A stretch of DNA of 64,000 nt from Thioalkalivibrio sp. ALJ16. GTDB lineage: Bacteria > Pseudomonadota > Gammaproteobacteria > Ectothiorhodospirales > Ectothiorhodospiraceae. A program made the position numbers and the translations under genes. The DNA is taken from contig NZ_KB898047.1 in the NCBI RefSeq assembly GCF_000377345.1, forward strand, positions 19,715-83,714, in the 5' to 3' direction. Shown in pieces: positions 10,216 through 18,952 of the stretch. Each line of letters opens with the position of its first letter. Positions within the stretch are counted from its first letter, which is position 1. The notes beneath the pieces were generated by a model. That model did not search any database, was not told the DNA's origin, and saw only the letters and a list, made by a program, of their open reading frames with translations.

Positions 10216-11208
10216 CTAGTCTTCCTCGCGTGTGGGATCGCGTTCCAGCAGGCGGCGCACGGTGTCGTGGACCGGGCGGCCCTGGTAGAGCACGGCGTGC
10301 ACCTCGGCGCAGATCGGCATTTCCACGTCCAGTGCCTGGGCCCGCGTGACGGCGACTCGGGCCGTCTCCACGCCCTCCACCGACTGTCCGACCCGGGCCC
10401 GGGCCGTCGCCAGGTCCAGCCCCTCGCCCAGCATCCGGCCAAGGCGACGGTTGCGTGACTGGTCGTCGGTGCAGGTGAGGATCATGTCGCCCAGCCCGGA
10501 GAGGCCGGTGAGGGTGGTGGGGCGGGCGCCGACGGCGGCCCCGAAGCGCTGGATCTCGGCCAGCCCCCGGGTCATCAGCGCGGCCCGGGCATTGGCCCCG
10601 AACCCGGCGCCATCGGCAATGCCGGTGGCCACCGCCAGTACGTTCTTCAGGGCCCCGCCCAGCTCCACCCCGATCACGTCGGGGTTGCGGTACAGCCGCA
10701 GCGAACGCCCGTGCAGGGCCCTTACCAGGCAGTCCATGTGGCCCTCGTCGGTGGAGGCCACGGACAGCGCGGTGGGTTGTTCCTGCGCGACCTCGGCGGC
10801 GAAGGAGGGGCCGGAGATCAGGGCCGGGGGCCGTTCCGGACCCAGCTCCTGTTCCGCGATCTCGTGCAGCCAGGCGCCGGTTGCGGTCTCCAGTCCCTTG
10901 GTGGCCCAGGCCACGACCTGGTGTTGCGCCAGTCGCGGCGCCAGCCAGCGCAGGGTTGTGCGGAAGGCGCCGGAGGGTACCGCGATCAGGACCAGGTCGC
11001 GGTCGTCCACGCTCGCCGGATCGGCGCTGACACGGAGGTTGTCCGGGAAGCGGTGGCCGGGCAGGTAGCGGGCATTTTCGCGGGCATCCTGCAGCCGCGT
11101 GGCGGCGTCGATGTCGCGCACCCACAGGGTTACGTCGTCATGCAGGCGCGCCGCATGCAGTGCCAGTGCCGTGCCCCAGCAGCCGCCTCCAAGGACCGCG
11201 ATGCGCAT
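10216..11208 (-). CDS. gpsA: Glycerol-3-phosphate dehydrogenase (NAD(P)+)
   Basis: A 330-residue cytoplasmic enzyme that reduces dihydroxyacetone phosphate to sn-glycerol 3-phosphate for phospholipid synthesis. Seen: N-terminal Rossmann motif VLGGGCWGTAL (residues 5-15), substrate-domain motifs ISGPSFAAEV and GGALKNVLAVATGIADG (the invariant Lys), and C-terminal GLSGLGDMILTC. Length matches the family. It follows secB by 15 bases, as in the Escherichia coli yibN-grxC-secB-gpsA cluster, which supports both the name and co-transcription. The usual GAGSWGTA start of the motif here reads GGGCWGTA, a tolerated variation. Confidence 0.97.
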   Translation of the reverse strand: MRIAVLGGGCWGTALALHAARLHDDVTLWVRDIDAATRLQDARENARYLPGHRFPDNLRVSADPASVDDRDLVLIAVPSGAFRTTLRWLAPRLAQHQVVAWATKGLETATGAWLHEIAEQELGPERPPALISGPSFAAEVAQEQPTALSVASTDEGHMDCLVRALHGRSLRLYRNPDVIGVELGGALKNVLAVATGIADGAGFGANARAALMTRGLAEIQRFGAAVGARPTTLTGLSGLGDMILTCTDDQSRNRRLGRMLGEGLDLATARARVGQSVEGVETARVAVTRAQALDVEMPICAEVHAVLYQGRPVHDTVRRLLERDPTREED

Positions 11209-11223
11209 CCTGTCTGCCCGGCG

Positions 11224-11748
11224 TCAGGCCTGCTCGGTCGGCGCTGCCGGCTCGCCGCCCGCCTGCTGCTTCTGCTCCTGCAGATGCTGGGCGTACAGCG
11301 ACTCGAAGTTGACCGGCTGCAGCAGCAGCTGCGGGAAGCCGCCCTTCAGGACCAGATCGGCGACGGTCTCGCGCGCGAACGGGAACAGCACGTTGGGGCA
11401 GTAGGCGCCCAGCAGGTGATTGCGCTGGTCCTCGGGGAAGTCGCGCACGATGAACACGCCGGCCTGCTTGATCTCCACCAGGTACGCGGTCTTGCCGTTG
11501 GACTCGGTGGTCACGGTCAGCCCCAGTTCCACTTCGAAGGCGCCTGCGGCCTCGTCGATCGGGCGGGCGTTGGTGTTCAGCTGGATGTTGGTATCGCCCT
11601 TCCACTCGCGCATGAAGACCTCGGGGGAGTCCGGCGCTTCGAAGGACAGGTCCTTGATAAAGACCTTCTGGATGGAGAAGTCCGGGCGCGCCTTCTGTTC
11701 GTCCTGGGCCGCGCCGTTGCCGCTTTTCGGGGTGTTCTCTTCAGCCAT
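11224..11748 (-). CDS. secB: Protein-export chaperone SecB
   Basis: A 174-residue tetrameric cytosolic chaperone that holds preproteins unfolded and hands them to SecA. The start at 11748 gives the normal acidic leader MAEENTPKSGNG; the frame is open upstream but lacks family sequence. Seen: core FSIQKVFIKDLSFEAPDSP, the conserved GAYCPNVLFPFARE, and GGFPQLLLQPVNF. The Ala/Pro/Gln-rich C-terminus (residues about 155-174) is longer than in E. coli and lacks a metal motif. Between grxC and gpsA on the same strand, the canonical context. The 98-base gap to grxC could hold a secondary promoter, but none is convincing. Confidence 0.98.
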   Translation of the reverse strand: MAEENTPKSGNGAAQDEQKARPDFSIQKVFIKDLSFEAPDSPEVFMREWKGDTNIQLNTNARPIDEAAGAFEVELGLTVTTESNGKTAYLVEIKQAGVFIVRDFPEDQRNHLLGAYCPNVLFPFARETVADLVLKGGFPQLLLQPVNFESLYAQHLQEQKQQAGGEPAAPTEQA

Positions 11749-11846
11749 GATGGGTCTCGCAGTCTCTTGGATTCGGGAGGTTGGGAATTCGGAAGATTGT
11801 AGCGGTCGCGGCACCGGCGGGCAGGGCCCGGATGGTACCCATGCGC

Positions 11847-12137
11847 TCAGCCGGTCGTGTCGCCGGTCTCGGGCGTGAGCCCGGCCTGCGCGGCCAGCGG
11901 CTCCAGCTCTCCGCGGGCGTCGAGTGCCTGCAGGTCGTCGAAGCCCCCGATATGGGTGCCGCCAAGGAAGATCTGGGGGACCGAGGTGCGGCCGCCGGCA
12001 CGCTGTTCCATCTCCGCGCGCAGGCCCGGTTCGCGATCGACCGCGTATTCCGTGAAGGGGTAGCCGCGCTGGTTGAGCAGGCGGCGGGCCAGCAGACAGA
12101 ACGGGCAGCGGCCGCTGGAGTAGACCTCGAACTGCAT
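11847..12137 (-). CDS. grxC: Glutaredoxin 3
   Basis: A 96-residue thiol-disulfide oxidoreductase that uses glutathione. Seen: dithiol active site CPFC (Cys11/Cys14), the cis-Pro loop TSVPQIFLGG and glutathione-binding GGFDDL. The start codon shares one base with the stop of the upstream rhodanese gene (TAATG), indicating translational coupling. Position before secB matches the E. coli cluster. Confidence 0.96.
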   Translation of the reverse strand: MQFEVYSSGRCPFCLLARRLLNQRGYPFTEYAVDREPGLRAEMEQRAGGRTSVPQIFLGGTHIGGFDDLQALDARGELEPLAAQAGLTPETGDTTG

Positions 12138-12565
12138 TACTTCTTCTTGACGGGCATGTTGGCCGATTGCCAGGCCTGGATGCCGCCCTGCAGGTTGACC
12201 ACGTCCTGGAAACCGGCTGCGGTGAGCTGCTGTGCGGCGCTCGCGGAACGGTTGCCGCTGCGGCAGTAGACCACCACCGGCTTATCTTTGTATTTCTCGA
12301 TGTCGCCCATGCGCTTTTGCAGGCTGCCGAGCGGGATATGCTTGGCGCCGCCGATGCGGCCGGCCGCGACCTCGTTGTCCTCGCGCACGTCCAGCACCAG
12401 GGCTTCGTCCTGGTTGATTACTCGCACCGCCTCGGTGGGCGAGAGCGAGCGGTACTTGCGATTCAGGCGCCGGAACTCGGCGAACAGGATCATGCCGATG
12501 ACGGCGAGCAGGGCGCCGGTCAGGATGGGGTGGTTGGCAAGGAATTCGGGCAGACGTTCTAGCAT
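12137..12565 (-). CDS. Membrane-anchored rhodanese-like protein (YibN-like)
   Basis: A 142-residue protein with one N-terminal membrane helix (residues about 12-30, PILTGALLAVIGMILFAEF) and a single rhodanese domain. The active loop is CRSGNRS with Cys101, a complete thiosulfate-sulfurtransferase-type loop, unlike E. coli YibN, whose loop is altered. It likely binds or transfers sulfane sulfur at the cytoplasmic face of the inner membrane (inference). It is coupled to grxC and starts 28 bases after the ArsR gene stop. The context equals yibN-grxC-secB-gpsA. Confidence 0.9.
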   Translation of the reverse strand: MLERLPEFLANHPILTGALLAVIGMILFAEFRRLNRKYRSLSPTEAVRVINQDEALVLDVREDNEVAAGRIGGAKHIPLGSLQKRMGDIEKYKDKPVVVYCRSGNRSASAAQQLTAAGFQDVVNLQGGIQAWQSANMPVKKK

Positions 12566-12593
12566 TCGGGAGACCGGATCGGAGGGGTGATTG

Positions 12594-12929
12594 TCAGGAG
12601 CTGCAGAAAACGTCCTGCATCATACCGATCAGACGAAGGGTCCGGGAGTCCCCGACACGGTAAAAGACCCGATTGGCGTCCTTGCGTGTGGCGAGAATGC
12701 CCTTGTCGCGCAGGATACCCAGGTGCTGCGAGATATTGCTCTGGGAGGTCCCGACCTGATCGACGATTTCCTGTACGCTGATTTCGCGATCGCCGAGAAT
12801 GCAGAGGATCTTCAGGCGCAGCGGGTGGGACATGGCCTTGAGCGAGCGCGAGGCACGCTCGATGTCTTCGTCCTGTGACATCAGGCCGTCTTCGACGGAC
12901 ATTTCGAATTCAACCGTTTCGTTGCTCAC
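12594..12929 (-). CDS. ArsR-family transcriptional regulator
   Basis: A winged-helix repressor of 111 residues from the GTG at 12929, chosen because GAAGAGG lies 6 bases before it; an ATG at 12944 in the same frame gives 116 residues but has no ribosome-binding site. Seen: AMSHPLRLKILCIL (helix 1-2), recognition helix SQSNISQHLGILRDKG, and wing ATRKDANRVFYRV. The ArsR/SmtB metal motif ELCVC is absent; Cys occur only in KILCIL and near the C-terminus (VFCSS), so a thiol or sulfur signal is possible but unproven. It is the first gene of the rhodanese-grxC-secB-gpsA run, which suggests autoregulation of a redox-linked operon. Confidence 0.88.
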   Translation of the reverse strand: MSNETVEFEMSVEDGLMSQDEDIERASRSLKAMSHPLRLKILCILGDREISVQEIVDQVGTSQSNISQHLGILRDKGILATRKDANRVFYRVGDSRTLRLIGMMQDVFCSS

Positions 12930-12973
12930 GGGATGCCTCTTCATTGTGCGAGGGGGCCTCGCAACTGGGTCAG

Positions 12974-12994
12974 AATATAAGTACCTAAACGTAC
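12974..12994 (-). promoter_or_regulatory. Candidate promoter and operator of the ArsR-rhodanese-grxC-secB operon
   Basis: On the minus strand a -10-like TATATT (12979-12974) is preceded by an inverted pair GTAC-N6-GTAC (12981-12994) inside the spacer. On the plus strand the same stretch offers TATAAG (12976-12981) as a -10 for envC. No good -35 is seen for either. A repressor site overlapping both divergent promoters is plausible given the ArsR gene next to it. Confidence 0.4.
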
Positions 12995-13000
12995 CCCGAT

Positions 13001-14176
13001 ATGCGAATTTGCGCAATCTTGACTCCCCGATGCGGTTTCCGCGCCCCATTTCGGTGCGTGGTGTCGGCCTTGCTGCTGCTGGCGGGGCCCGCCATGGCGC
13101 TGGAGCCGGAGGCCGAACTGCGCGAGACCCGCGAGGCCATTCAGGACGTCCAGCGCAGCCAGCAGGAACGTCAGGCCGCGCTGCAGGAGCTGGAAGGGAT
13201 GCTGGCGGATGCCGCCCGCGGGACCGAGGCCTCGCGGCGTGATTTGCGCGAGCTGGCGCGCGCCCGTTCCAGTCAGGAGACGGTGGTGGCCGAGCAGGAG
13301 GGCCGCGTTGACGAGGCCCGTGACCACCTGGATGCCGAGCGCGCGGCCGCCGCCCGCCTGGTGCGTGACCAGTGGCAGCGCGAGCGTCACCCCGGGCGCA
13401 GCCCCGACCGGGCGGGCGACGATCGCCACCAGGCGGCCTTTGCCGCACGCATCCGCAGTGCCCGGGAGCGGGCCCTGGCGGGGTTGCGCGAACGTCTGGA
13501 GGCACTGGAAGCGGCGCGCGAGCAGCTGGCGCGCGAGCGCGAGGTGCTGGCCGAGAAGGAGGAGCAGGCGCGTGCCGCGCTGGCCGGTCTCGAACGCGAG
13601 GAGGCGCGCCAGCGTCAGGCCATGGCCGAGCTGGAGGCGGTCATCGAGGACGAGGCCCTGGAATTGGAGCGGCTGCAGCGCAACGCCGCCACCCTGGAGG
13701 CCGTGATCGAGGAGGTCGAGGCGCGCAGCGCGGCGCAGGCCCCGAGCGCGGCCCCTGCGGCGCGTCCGGAGGTGGACTTCGCCGCACTCGAGGGCGAGTT
13801 GCCGCGCCCGGCCGACGGGCGGGTGATCCGCAGTTTCAACGATTCACGGGGCAGCCGGCTGCGCTCGCGCTGGCGCGGCACGGTGCTGGAAGTTGCGAAT
13901 GGCGAGGCGGTGCGGGCGGTGCATTACGGGCAGGTGGTGTATGCCGACTGGATGCAGGGCTACGGCTTCCTGGTGATCGTGGACCACGGCGAGCGCTACC
14001 TGACGCTTTATAGCAATGTTGAGGAGATCCTCGTGGCCGAGGGCGATGCGGTCGCGGCCGGAGAGCAGCTGGCGGTGGCCGGGACTGGCAGCGAGGCCAT
14101 CGCGCCCGGGCTGTACTTCGAAATCCGTCACAACGGCGGTCCGTTGAACCCTGAAGGCTGGTGGCCCTCTCAGTAG
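13001..14176 (+). CDS. envC: EnvC-type murein hydrolase activator
   Basis: A 391-residue periplasmic protein that activates amidases (AmiA/AmiB type) at the division site. Seen: an N-terminal signal peptide with hydrophobic core VVSALLLLAGPAMA (cleavage near residue 33), a very long Ala/Glu/Arg-rich coiled coil (about 36-250) that would be recruited by FtsEX, and a C-terminal LytM/M23 domain (about 270-385). The domain lacks the zinc ligands of active M23 peptidases: the usual HxH near the end is LYFEIRHNG and the first His/Asp pair is replaced by FNDSRGSR. It is therefore an activator, not an enzyme. It lies directly upstream of ctpA, a common arrangement. Confidence 0.92.
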   Translation: MRICAILTPRCGFRAPFRCVVSALLLLAGPAMALEPEAELRETREAIQDVQRSQQERQAALQELEGMLADAARGTEASRRDLRELARARSSQETVVAEQEGRVDEARDHLDAERAAAARLVRDQWQRERHPGRSPDRAGDDRHQAAFAARIRSARERALAGLRERLEALEAAREQLAREREVLAEKEEQARAALAGLEREEARQRQAMAELEAVIEDEALELERLQRNAATLEAVIEEVEARSAAQAPSAAPAARPEVDFAALEGELPRPADGRVIRSFNDSRGSRLRSRWRGTVLEVANGEAVRAVHYGQVVYADWMQGYGFLVIVDHGERYLTLYSNVEEILVAEGDAVAAGEQLAVAGTGSEAIAPGLYFEIRHNGGPLNPEGWWPSQ

Positions 14177-14293
14177 GAGGGTGGATGCATGCCTTGGCCG
14201 AATAGGCCGTACAACGACGCGCATTCAGGCGCTGGTCACGTTGCCGGTGCTACCATCGTCACAATAAGTCACCTCAAGTACGAGGACAGGTTC

Positions 14294-15571
14294 ATGAGTA
14301 AGTCTTGTCGCACCGGATACGCCCTGGTTGTCGGATTGGTGGTCGGGGTCATGCTGAGTGTCTCGGTGGCCGTCTACGCCGACCGCGGGAACGGCGCGCA
14401 CTCCGCCCTGCCGGTGGAGGATCTGCAGCGCTTCACCGACGTGTACATGCGCATCAAGCGCAATTACGTTACCGAGGTCGATGACAAGGACCTCCTGGAT
14501 AGCGCGATCCAGGGCATGCTGTCCGGGCTCGACGAACACTCGGCCTATCTGGACGAGCAGGACTTCGAGGATATGCAGGTCGGGACCTCCGGCGAGTTCG
14601 GCGGTCTCGGTATCGAGGTCGGCATGGAAGACGGCTTTGTGAAGGTCATCGCCCCGATCGACGGCACCCCGGCCAGCCGCGCCGGGATCGAGGCCGGTGA
14701 TCTGATCATCCGCCTGGACGGCGAGTCGGTGAAGGGGATGTCCCTGTCCGATGCCGTCGCGAAGATGCGCGGCGAGAAGGGCTCGGATATCACCCTGACC
14801 GTGCTGCGCGAGGGCGAGGACCGCCCGATGGACATTACCATCACCCGCGACGTGATCCAGGTGCAGAGCGTGCGCTCCGAAATCCTGGAGGATGGCTACG
14901 GCTACGTCCGCATCAGCAACTTCCAGCAGCGCACGGCGCGTGATCTGGTGCGCGCGGTGGAGGAGATGCAGAAGGAGGGCGAACTCAAGGGCCTGATCCT
15001 GGATCTGCGCAACAACCCCGGCGGTATCCTGAACGGTGCCGTGGGCGTCTCCGACGCCTTCCTCGAGGAAGGCCTGATCGTCTACACCGAGGGCCGCCGC
15101 GAGGACTCGCAGTTCCGCTACCAGGCCTCGCCGGGCGACGTACTCAAGGGTGCCCCCATGGTGGTGCTGGTCAACCGCGGTTCGGCCTCGGCCTCGGAGA
15201 TTGTCGCCGGCGCCCTGCAGGACCACAAGCGGGCCGTGGTCATGGGGCAGAACACCTTTGGCAAGGGCTCGGTCCAGACCATCCTGCCGCTGACCCAGAA
15301 CACCGGGATCAAGCTGACCACCGCGCGCTACTTCACGCCCGAGGGTCGGGCGATCAACTCGGACGGCATCGAGCCGGACATCCGCCTGCAGCAGCTCGTG
15401 GTGCAGCGTTCCGACGACGACAATGGTGGCGCGCGCATGGGTCGGGACGGCCTGCCGGAAGCGGCCGACGCCGATGATGACGACAACGGCGAGACCCTGG
15501 CCGAGCGCGACTACGGCATGAACGAGGCGCTCAACCTGCTCAAGGGCCTGAACTTCTACAGCCGCCGCTAG
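14294..15571 (+). CDS. ctpA: Carboxyl-terminal processing protease (S41 family)
   Basis: A 425-residue periplasmic serine protease. The ATG at 14294 starts a signal anchor (residues about 10-29); the frame extends upstream without content. Seen: an N-terminal helical region with YVTEVDDKDLLDSAIQGML, a PDZ domain (about 85-170, FGGLGIEVGMEDGFVKV, then SRAGIEAGDLIIRLDG), and the S41 catalytic core with DLRNNPGG, Ser299 in GSASASE and Lys324 in GKGSVQT. The 25-residue Ser-Lys spacing is the same as in E. coli Tsp (Prc). The C-terminal tail is acidic (DADDDDNGE). Substrates are probably lipoprotein-associated cell-wall hydrolases (inference from the family). Confidence 0.95.
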   Translation: MSKSCRTGYALVVGLVVGVMLSVSVAVYADRGNGAHSALPVEDLQRFTDVYMRIKRNYVTEVDDKDLLDSAIQGMLSGLDEHSAYLDEQDFEDMQVGTSGEFGGLGIEVGMEDGFVKVIAPIDGTPASRAGIEAGDLIIRLDGESVKGMSLSDAVAKMRGEKGSDITLTVLREGEDRPMDITITRDVIQVQSVRSEILEDGYGYVRISNFQQRTARDLVRAVEEMQKEGELKGLILDLRNNPGGILNGAVGVSDAFLEEGLIVYTEGRREDSQFRYQASPGDVLKGAPMVVLVNRGSASASEIVAGALQDHKRAVVMGQNTFGKGSVQTILPLTQNTGIKLTTARYFTPEGRAINSDGIEPDIRLQQLVVQRSDDDNGGARMGRDGLPEAADADDDDNGETLAERDYGMNEALNLLKGLNFYSRR

Positions 15572-15601
15572 CACGGGGCCGAGGTCAGCAAGGGCTTGCG
15601 T

Positions 15602-16144
15602 ATGCCGACTGTGCTCGTACCCCTGGCCACCGGGGCCGAGGAGCTGGAGGCGGTCACCGTGATCGACCTGCTGCGGCGGGCGCAGTTCGAGGTCACGGTG
15701 GCCGGGCTGGAGCCTGGCCCGGTGACCTGTTCCCGCGGCACGGTGATCCAGCCGGACACCACCCTGGATCAGGTGCTGGACGCCACCTTTGACCTGATCG
15801 TGTTGCCGGGCGGCCTGCCCGGCGCCGACCACCTGCGGGACGACGCCCGGGTGCAGGGGCTCCTGCGCGCTCAGGCCGAACGCGACGGCTTTCTCGCGGC
15901 CATCTGCGCCGGGCCGAAGGCACTGGCCGCGGCCGGTTTGCTGCAGGGGCGCCGGGTGACCGCCTACACCGGGGCACTGGATGCGGCCGGGGTGCCCTCC
16001 ACCGGGGCCTCGGTGGAGGTGGACGGGCGCCTGATCACCGGTCGCGGTCCGGGCGCGGCGATGGACTTTGCCCTGACCCTGATCGAACAGCTCGCCGGCC
16101 GCGCCGCCCGCGACGCGGTCGAAGGCCCGTTGCTAAGGCCCTGA
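15602..16144 (+). CDS. DJ-1/PfpI-family protein, YajL-like
   Basis: A 180-residue DJ-1 superfamily protein. The ATG at 15602 has AAGGG 7 bases upstream; a TTG six bases earlier would sit on top of that site. Seen: GAEELEAV with the acidic partner of the active Cys (Glu13/14), LPGGLPGADHLRD, nucleophile elbow AAICAGPKAL with Cys102, and RLITGRGPGAAMDFAL. These match YajL (ThiJ) rather than the PfpI proteases. Proposed roles in the family are protection of thiols and repair of glycated proteins, which remain debated. It follows ctpA by 30 bases. Confidence 0.88.
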   Translation: MPTVLVPLATGAEELEAVTVIDLLRRAQFEVTVAGLEPGPVTCSRGTVIQPDTTLDQVLDATFDLIVLPGGLPGADHLRDDARVQGLLRAQAERDGFLAAICAGPKALAAAGLLQGRRVTAYTGALDAAGVPSTGASVEVDGRLITGRGPGAAMDFALTLIEQLAGRAARDAVEGPLLRP

Positions 16145-16182
16145 ATCTTCTAGCCGAGGCGGGCCTGGGCACAAAAAAGGTC

Positions 16183-16297
16183 AAGAGCGATTTACAGGAA
16201 GGCGGGAAGACAGGAAGAAATTCTTGTTGAGCAATCTGCTGGTCATCGCAGTGCCCCGGACCCCTTCCAGTCTTCCCGTCTTCCTGTTGATGCTTTT
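16183..16297. repeat. Dispersed inverted-repeat element, copy 2
   Basis: A 115-bp element sharing both arms with the copy at 8926-9076. Left arm begins AAGAGCGATTTACAGGAAG (16183), continuing GCGGGAAGACAGGAAGA; right arm (16263-16297) is its imperfect reverse complement, ending CTTCCTGTTGATGCTTTT. The centre (about 45 bp) is unrelated to that of copy 1. It begins 39 bases after the yajL-like stop, so, like copy 1, it lies just past the 3' end of a plus-strand gene and might act as a transcript end. Confidence 0.8.
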
Positions 16298-16323
16298 TCC
16301 TGCGTAGTGCGATCGCCTTTCGG

Positions 16324-18387
16324 TTATCCCACGGTGGCGTAGCGGGTGGCGCTGCCCAGCCAGCGCTCGATCAGCGCACCGGCGCGGGGCGCATCGCTCT
16401 CGACCCGCAGCGCGAGGCGGGTGGCCGCGTCCAGAAGGTCCTGATCGCGGCCCCAGTCCGCGACCCGGAAGCTGCGATCACCGGTCTGGCGCGTACCCAG
16501 CAGCTCTCCCGGGCCGCGCAGCTTCAGGTCTACCTCGGCAATCTCGAAGCCGTCGTCGGTACGACGCATCGCCTCCAGACGCTCGCGGGCCGTCTCGCCC
16601 AGAGGCGGGCGGTACAGCAGCACACAGGCGGAGGCGCTGGCCCCGCGGCCGACGCGGCCGCGCAGCTGGTGCAGCTGTGACAGGCCCATGCGTTCGGCAT
16701 TCTCGATGATCATCAGACTCGCATTGGGCACATCCACGCCGACCTCGATGACCGTGGTGGCCACGAGCAGGTCAATGCCTCCGGCCCGGAAGCGTTCCAT
16801 CACCGCATCGCGCTCGGGGCCCTTCATGCGGCCGTGCGCCAGCCCGATGGTCAGTTCCGGCAGGGCCTCGCGCAGCCGCTCGGCCGTCGCCTCGGCGGAC
16901 TCCGCTTCCAGCTGTTCCGAGTCCTCGACCAGCGGGCAGACCCAGTAGGCCTGGGTGCCGCTGCCGCAGGCCGCCCGGATGCGCTCGATCACCTCGTCAC
17001 GGCGTTCGTGACTGATCAGTGCCGTGCGCACGGGGGTGCGCCCGGGCGGGCGTTCGTCGATGACCGAGGAGGCCAGTTCGGCATACAGGGCCATGGCCAG
17101 TGTGCGCGGGATCGGGGTCGCGGTCATGATCAGCTGGTGCGGCATGCGGCCGTTGCCCTTGTCCCGCAGGGCCATGCGCTGGTGCACGCCGAAGCGGTGT
17201 TGTTCGTCGATGATCGCGAGCCCCAGACGCTGGAATTGCACCTCGTCCTGGAACAGGGCGTGGGTCCCGATCGCGACCTGGCGCTGTCCGGCGGCCAGCG
17301 CCGCCAGCAGCTGGCCGCGCTCCGCCGCGCCCTGGCGCCCTCCCAGCCAGGCGACCGTGACCCCGAGCGGTTCCAGCCACTGCGCCAGGTTGCGCCCGTG
17401 CTGGCGCGCGAGCAGTTCGGTCGGGGCCATGAAGGCGACCTGGTAGCCGGCCTCGGCGGCGGCCAGGGCCGCGGCCACCGCGACCAGGGTCTTGCCCGAC
17501 CCGACGTCGCCCTGGACCAGCCGGTTCATCGGGGTCGTCCGCGCGAGGTCCGCGAGGATCTCGGCGATCACCCGGGACTGCGCACCAGTGGGGCTGAACG
17601 GCAGCTGTTCCAGCAGTTGCGCCCAGAGTTTCCCGGGGGGCTGGATGACCGGTGCATCGCAGTGGTTCCGGGGGGTGCGGCTTTGCTGCACGCGGGCGAG
17701 CTGATGGGCGCACAGCTCTTCCAGTGCCAGGCGGGTGCGCGCCGGCCCGCGTTCCGCCGCGGTGTCGGCGGGCTCCAGCGTGTGCGCCTGTGCGGGCGGC
17801 TGGTGCAGGCGTTCCAGTGCGGTGTGAAGATCGGGCAGGCCCTCCGCTGCCAGCTCCGGGAGCAGGTCCGGCAATCCCCGCAGCCCGGGCAGGGCCGCGG
17901 CCACCAGCTGGCGCAGCAGTCGCTGCGAGACACCCTCGGTGGCCGGATAGATCGGGGTCAGATGGGTCTCCATTGCCGGTGGTGTGGCACCCACGGCCTG
18001 GACCTCCGGGTGCACGCATTCCAGCGCGCCCGGCAGGCCGCGGGGTTCGCCGAAGGCGCGGACCCGGACCCCGGGGGCCAGGCGTCGCTGCTGGTTGGCG
18101 CCAAAGTGGAAAAAACGCAGCAGGATTTGCGCCTGGTGGTCGGCCAGGGTGACGACCAGCATGCGGCGCCGGCGATGGACGACCTCGCTGTGGGTGACAC
18201 AACCTTCGAACAGCGCGGACAGGCCCGGGCGCAACGCGCGGATGGGGGTCAGTCGGGTGCGGTCCTCGAAGCGCAGCGGCAGGTGGAACAGCAGGTCCTG
18301 CACCTCGGCGAGGCCCAGCCGCTGCAGGCGTTCGGCCACGGCCGGACCGACGCCCTTCAGCGTGGTGAGCGGGGCCTTCAGCTCCAT
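16324..18387 (-). CDS. recG: ATP-dependent DNA helicase RecG
   Basis: A 687-residue branch-migration helicase that remodels stalled forks. The ATG at 18387 is chosen because the wedge-domain leader (TLKGVGPAVAERLQRLG) starts right after it. Seen: N-terminal OB/wedge region (to about residue 250), SF2 motif I GDVGSGKTLVA, motif II DEQHRFGV, motif III TATPIPRTLAM, and motif VI QLRGRVGRG; the C-terminal domain DGFEIAEVDLKLRGPGELLG carries the TRG region. The length is normal. It follows ridA by 22 bases in the same direction, an arrangement common near spoT in gammaproteobacteria. Confidence 0.97.
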   Translation of the reverse strand: MELKAPLTTLKGVGPAVAERLQRLGLAEVQDLLFHLPLRFEDRTRLTPIRALRPGLSALFEGCVTHSEVVHRRRRMLVVTLADHQAQILLRFFHFGANQQRRLAPGVRVRAFGEPRGLPGALECVHPEVQAVGATPPAMETHLTPIYPATEGVSQRLLRQLVAAALPGLRGLPDLLPELAAEGLPDLHTALERLHQPPAQAHTLEPADTAAERGPARTRLALEELCAHQLARVQQSRTPRNHCDAPVIQPPGKLWAQLLEQLPFSPTGAQSRVIAEILADLARTTPMNRLVQGDVGSGKTLVAVAAALAAAEAGYQVAFMAPTELLARQHGRNLAQWLEPLGVTVAWLGGRQGAAERGQLLAALAAGQRQVAIGTHALFQDEVQFQRLGLAIIDEQHRFGVHQRMALRDKGNGRMPHQLIMTATPIPRTLAMALYAELASSVIDERPPGRTPVRTALISHERRDEVIERIRAACGSGTQAYWVCPLVEDSEQLEAESAEATAERLREALPELTIGLAHGRMKGPERDAVMERFRAGGIDLLVATTVIEVGVDVPNASLMIIENAERMGLSQLHQLRGRVGRGASASACVLLYRPPLGETARERLEAMRRTDDGFEIAEVDLKLRGPGELLGTRQTGDRSFRVADWGRDQDLLDAATRLALRVESDAPRAGALIERWLGSATRYATVG

Positions 18388-18409
18388 GCGGCCGGCCCGC
18401 GCGGCGGCG

Positions 18410-18799
18410 TCAGCCGCGCGGACACCAGGCGATGGCGTCCATCTCGACCTGGGCGCCCTTGGGCAGGGCCGCCACGCCGATCGCCGCGCGCGCGGGGTAG
18501 GGTTCGGCAAACACCTCGCTCATGATCTCGTTGACCACCGGGAAGTGGGTGAGATCGGTCAGGAAGATGTTCAGCTTGGCGATGTCGGCCGTCCCGGCCC
18601 CCGCGGCCTCCAGGACCGCGGAGAGGTTGGCGAAGACCTGACGGATCTGGTCCTCAATGCCGCCCGCGACCAGCTCCATCGTGGCCGGGTCCAGCGGGAT
18701 CTGCCCGGACAGGTAGAGGGTGTCGCCCGCGCGTACCGCCTGCGAGTAGGGACCGATGGCGGCAGGGGCGTTGTCGGTATAGATGATCTCGCGCGACAT
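18410..18799 (-). CDS. ridA: RidA-family enamine/imine deaminase
   Basis: A 129-residue YjgF/YER057c/UK114 protein that hydrolyses reactive 2-aminoacrylate and related imines released by PLP enzymes such as threonine dehydratase; an ilvA gene for that enzyme is at 43745. Start supported by AAGGAG upstream of ATG 18799. Seen: [22 protein letters not shown], the family core, and [20 protein letters not shown] with the substrate-binding Arg. Upstream gene of recG. Confidence 0.95.
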   Translation of the reverse strand: MSREIIYTDNAPAAIGPYSQAVRAGDTLYLSGQIPLDPATMELVAGGIEDQIRQVFANLSAVLEAAGAGTADIAKLNIFLTDLTHFPVVNEIMSEVFAEPYPARAAIGVAALPKGAQVEMDAIAWCPRG

Positions 18800-18845
18800 G
18801 CGGGCTCCTTGTGGGAAATGACTTGTTGGGCATGGCTGGGGCGCC

Positions 18846-18851
18846 ATTCTA
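18846..18851 (-). promoter_or_regulatory. Candidate -10 box for ridA-recG
   Basis: TAGAAT on the minus strand, five of six bases matching TATAAT, about 45 bases before the ridA start. No good -35 is seen at 16-18 bases. Confidence 0.35.
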
Positions 18852-18952
18852 ACGGATCAATGTACACGCTCGCGCGGGGCGGCACTCGGCAGCGCCGCGC
18901 GAGGATGGCTACACTGCCGGCGGGATTCGCAAACCGATAAAGAGGGCAGGCA

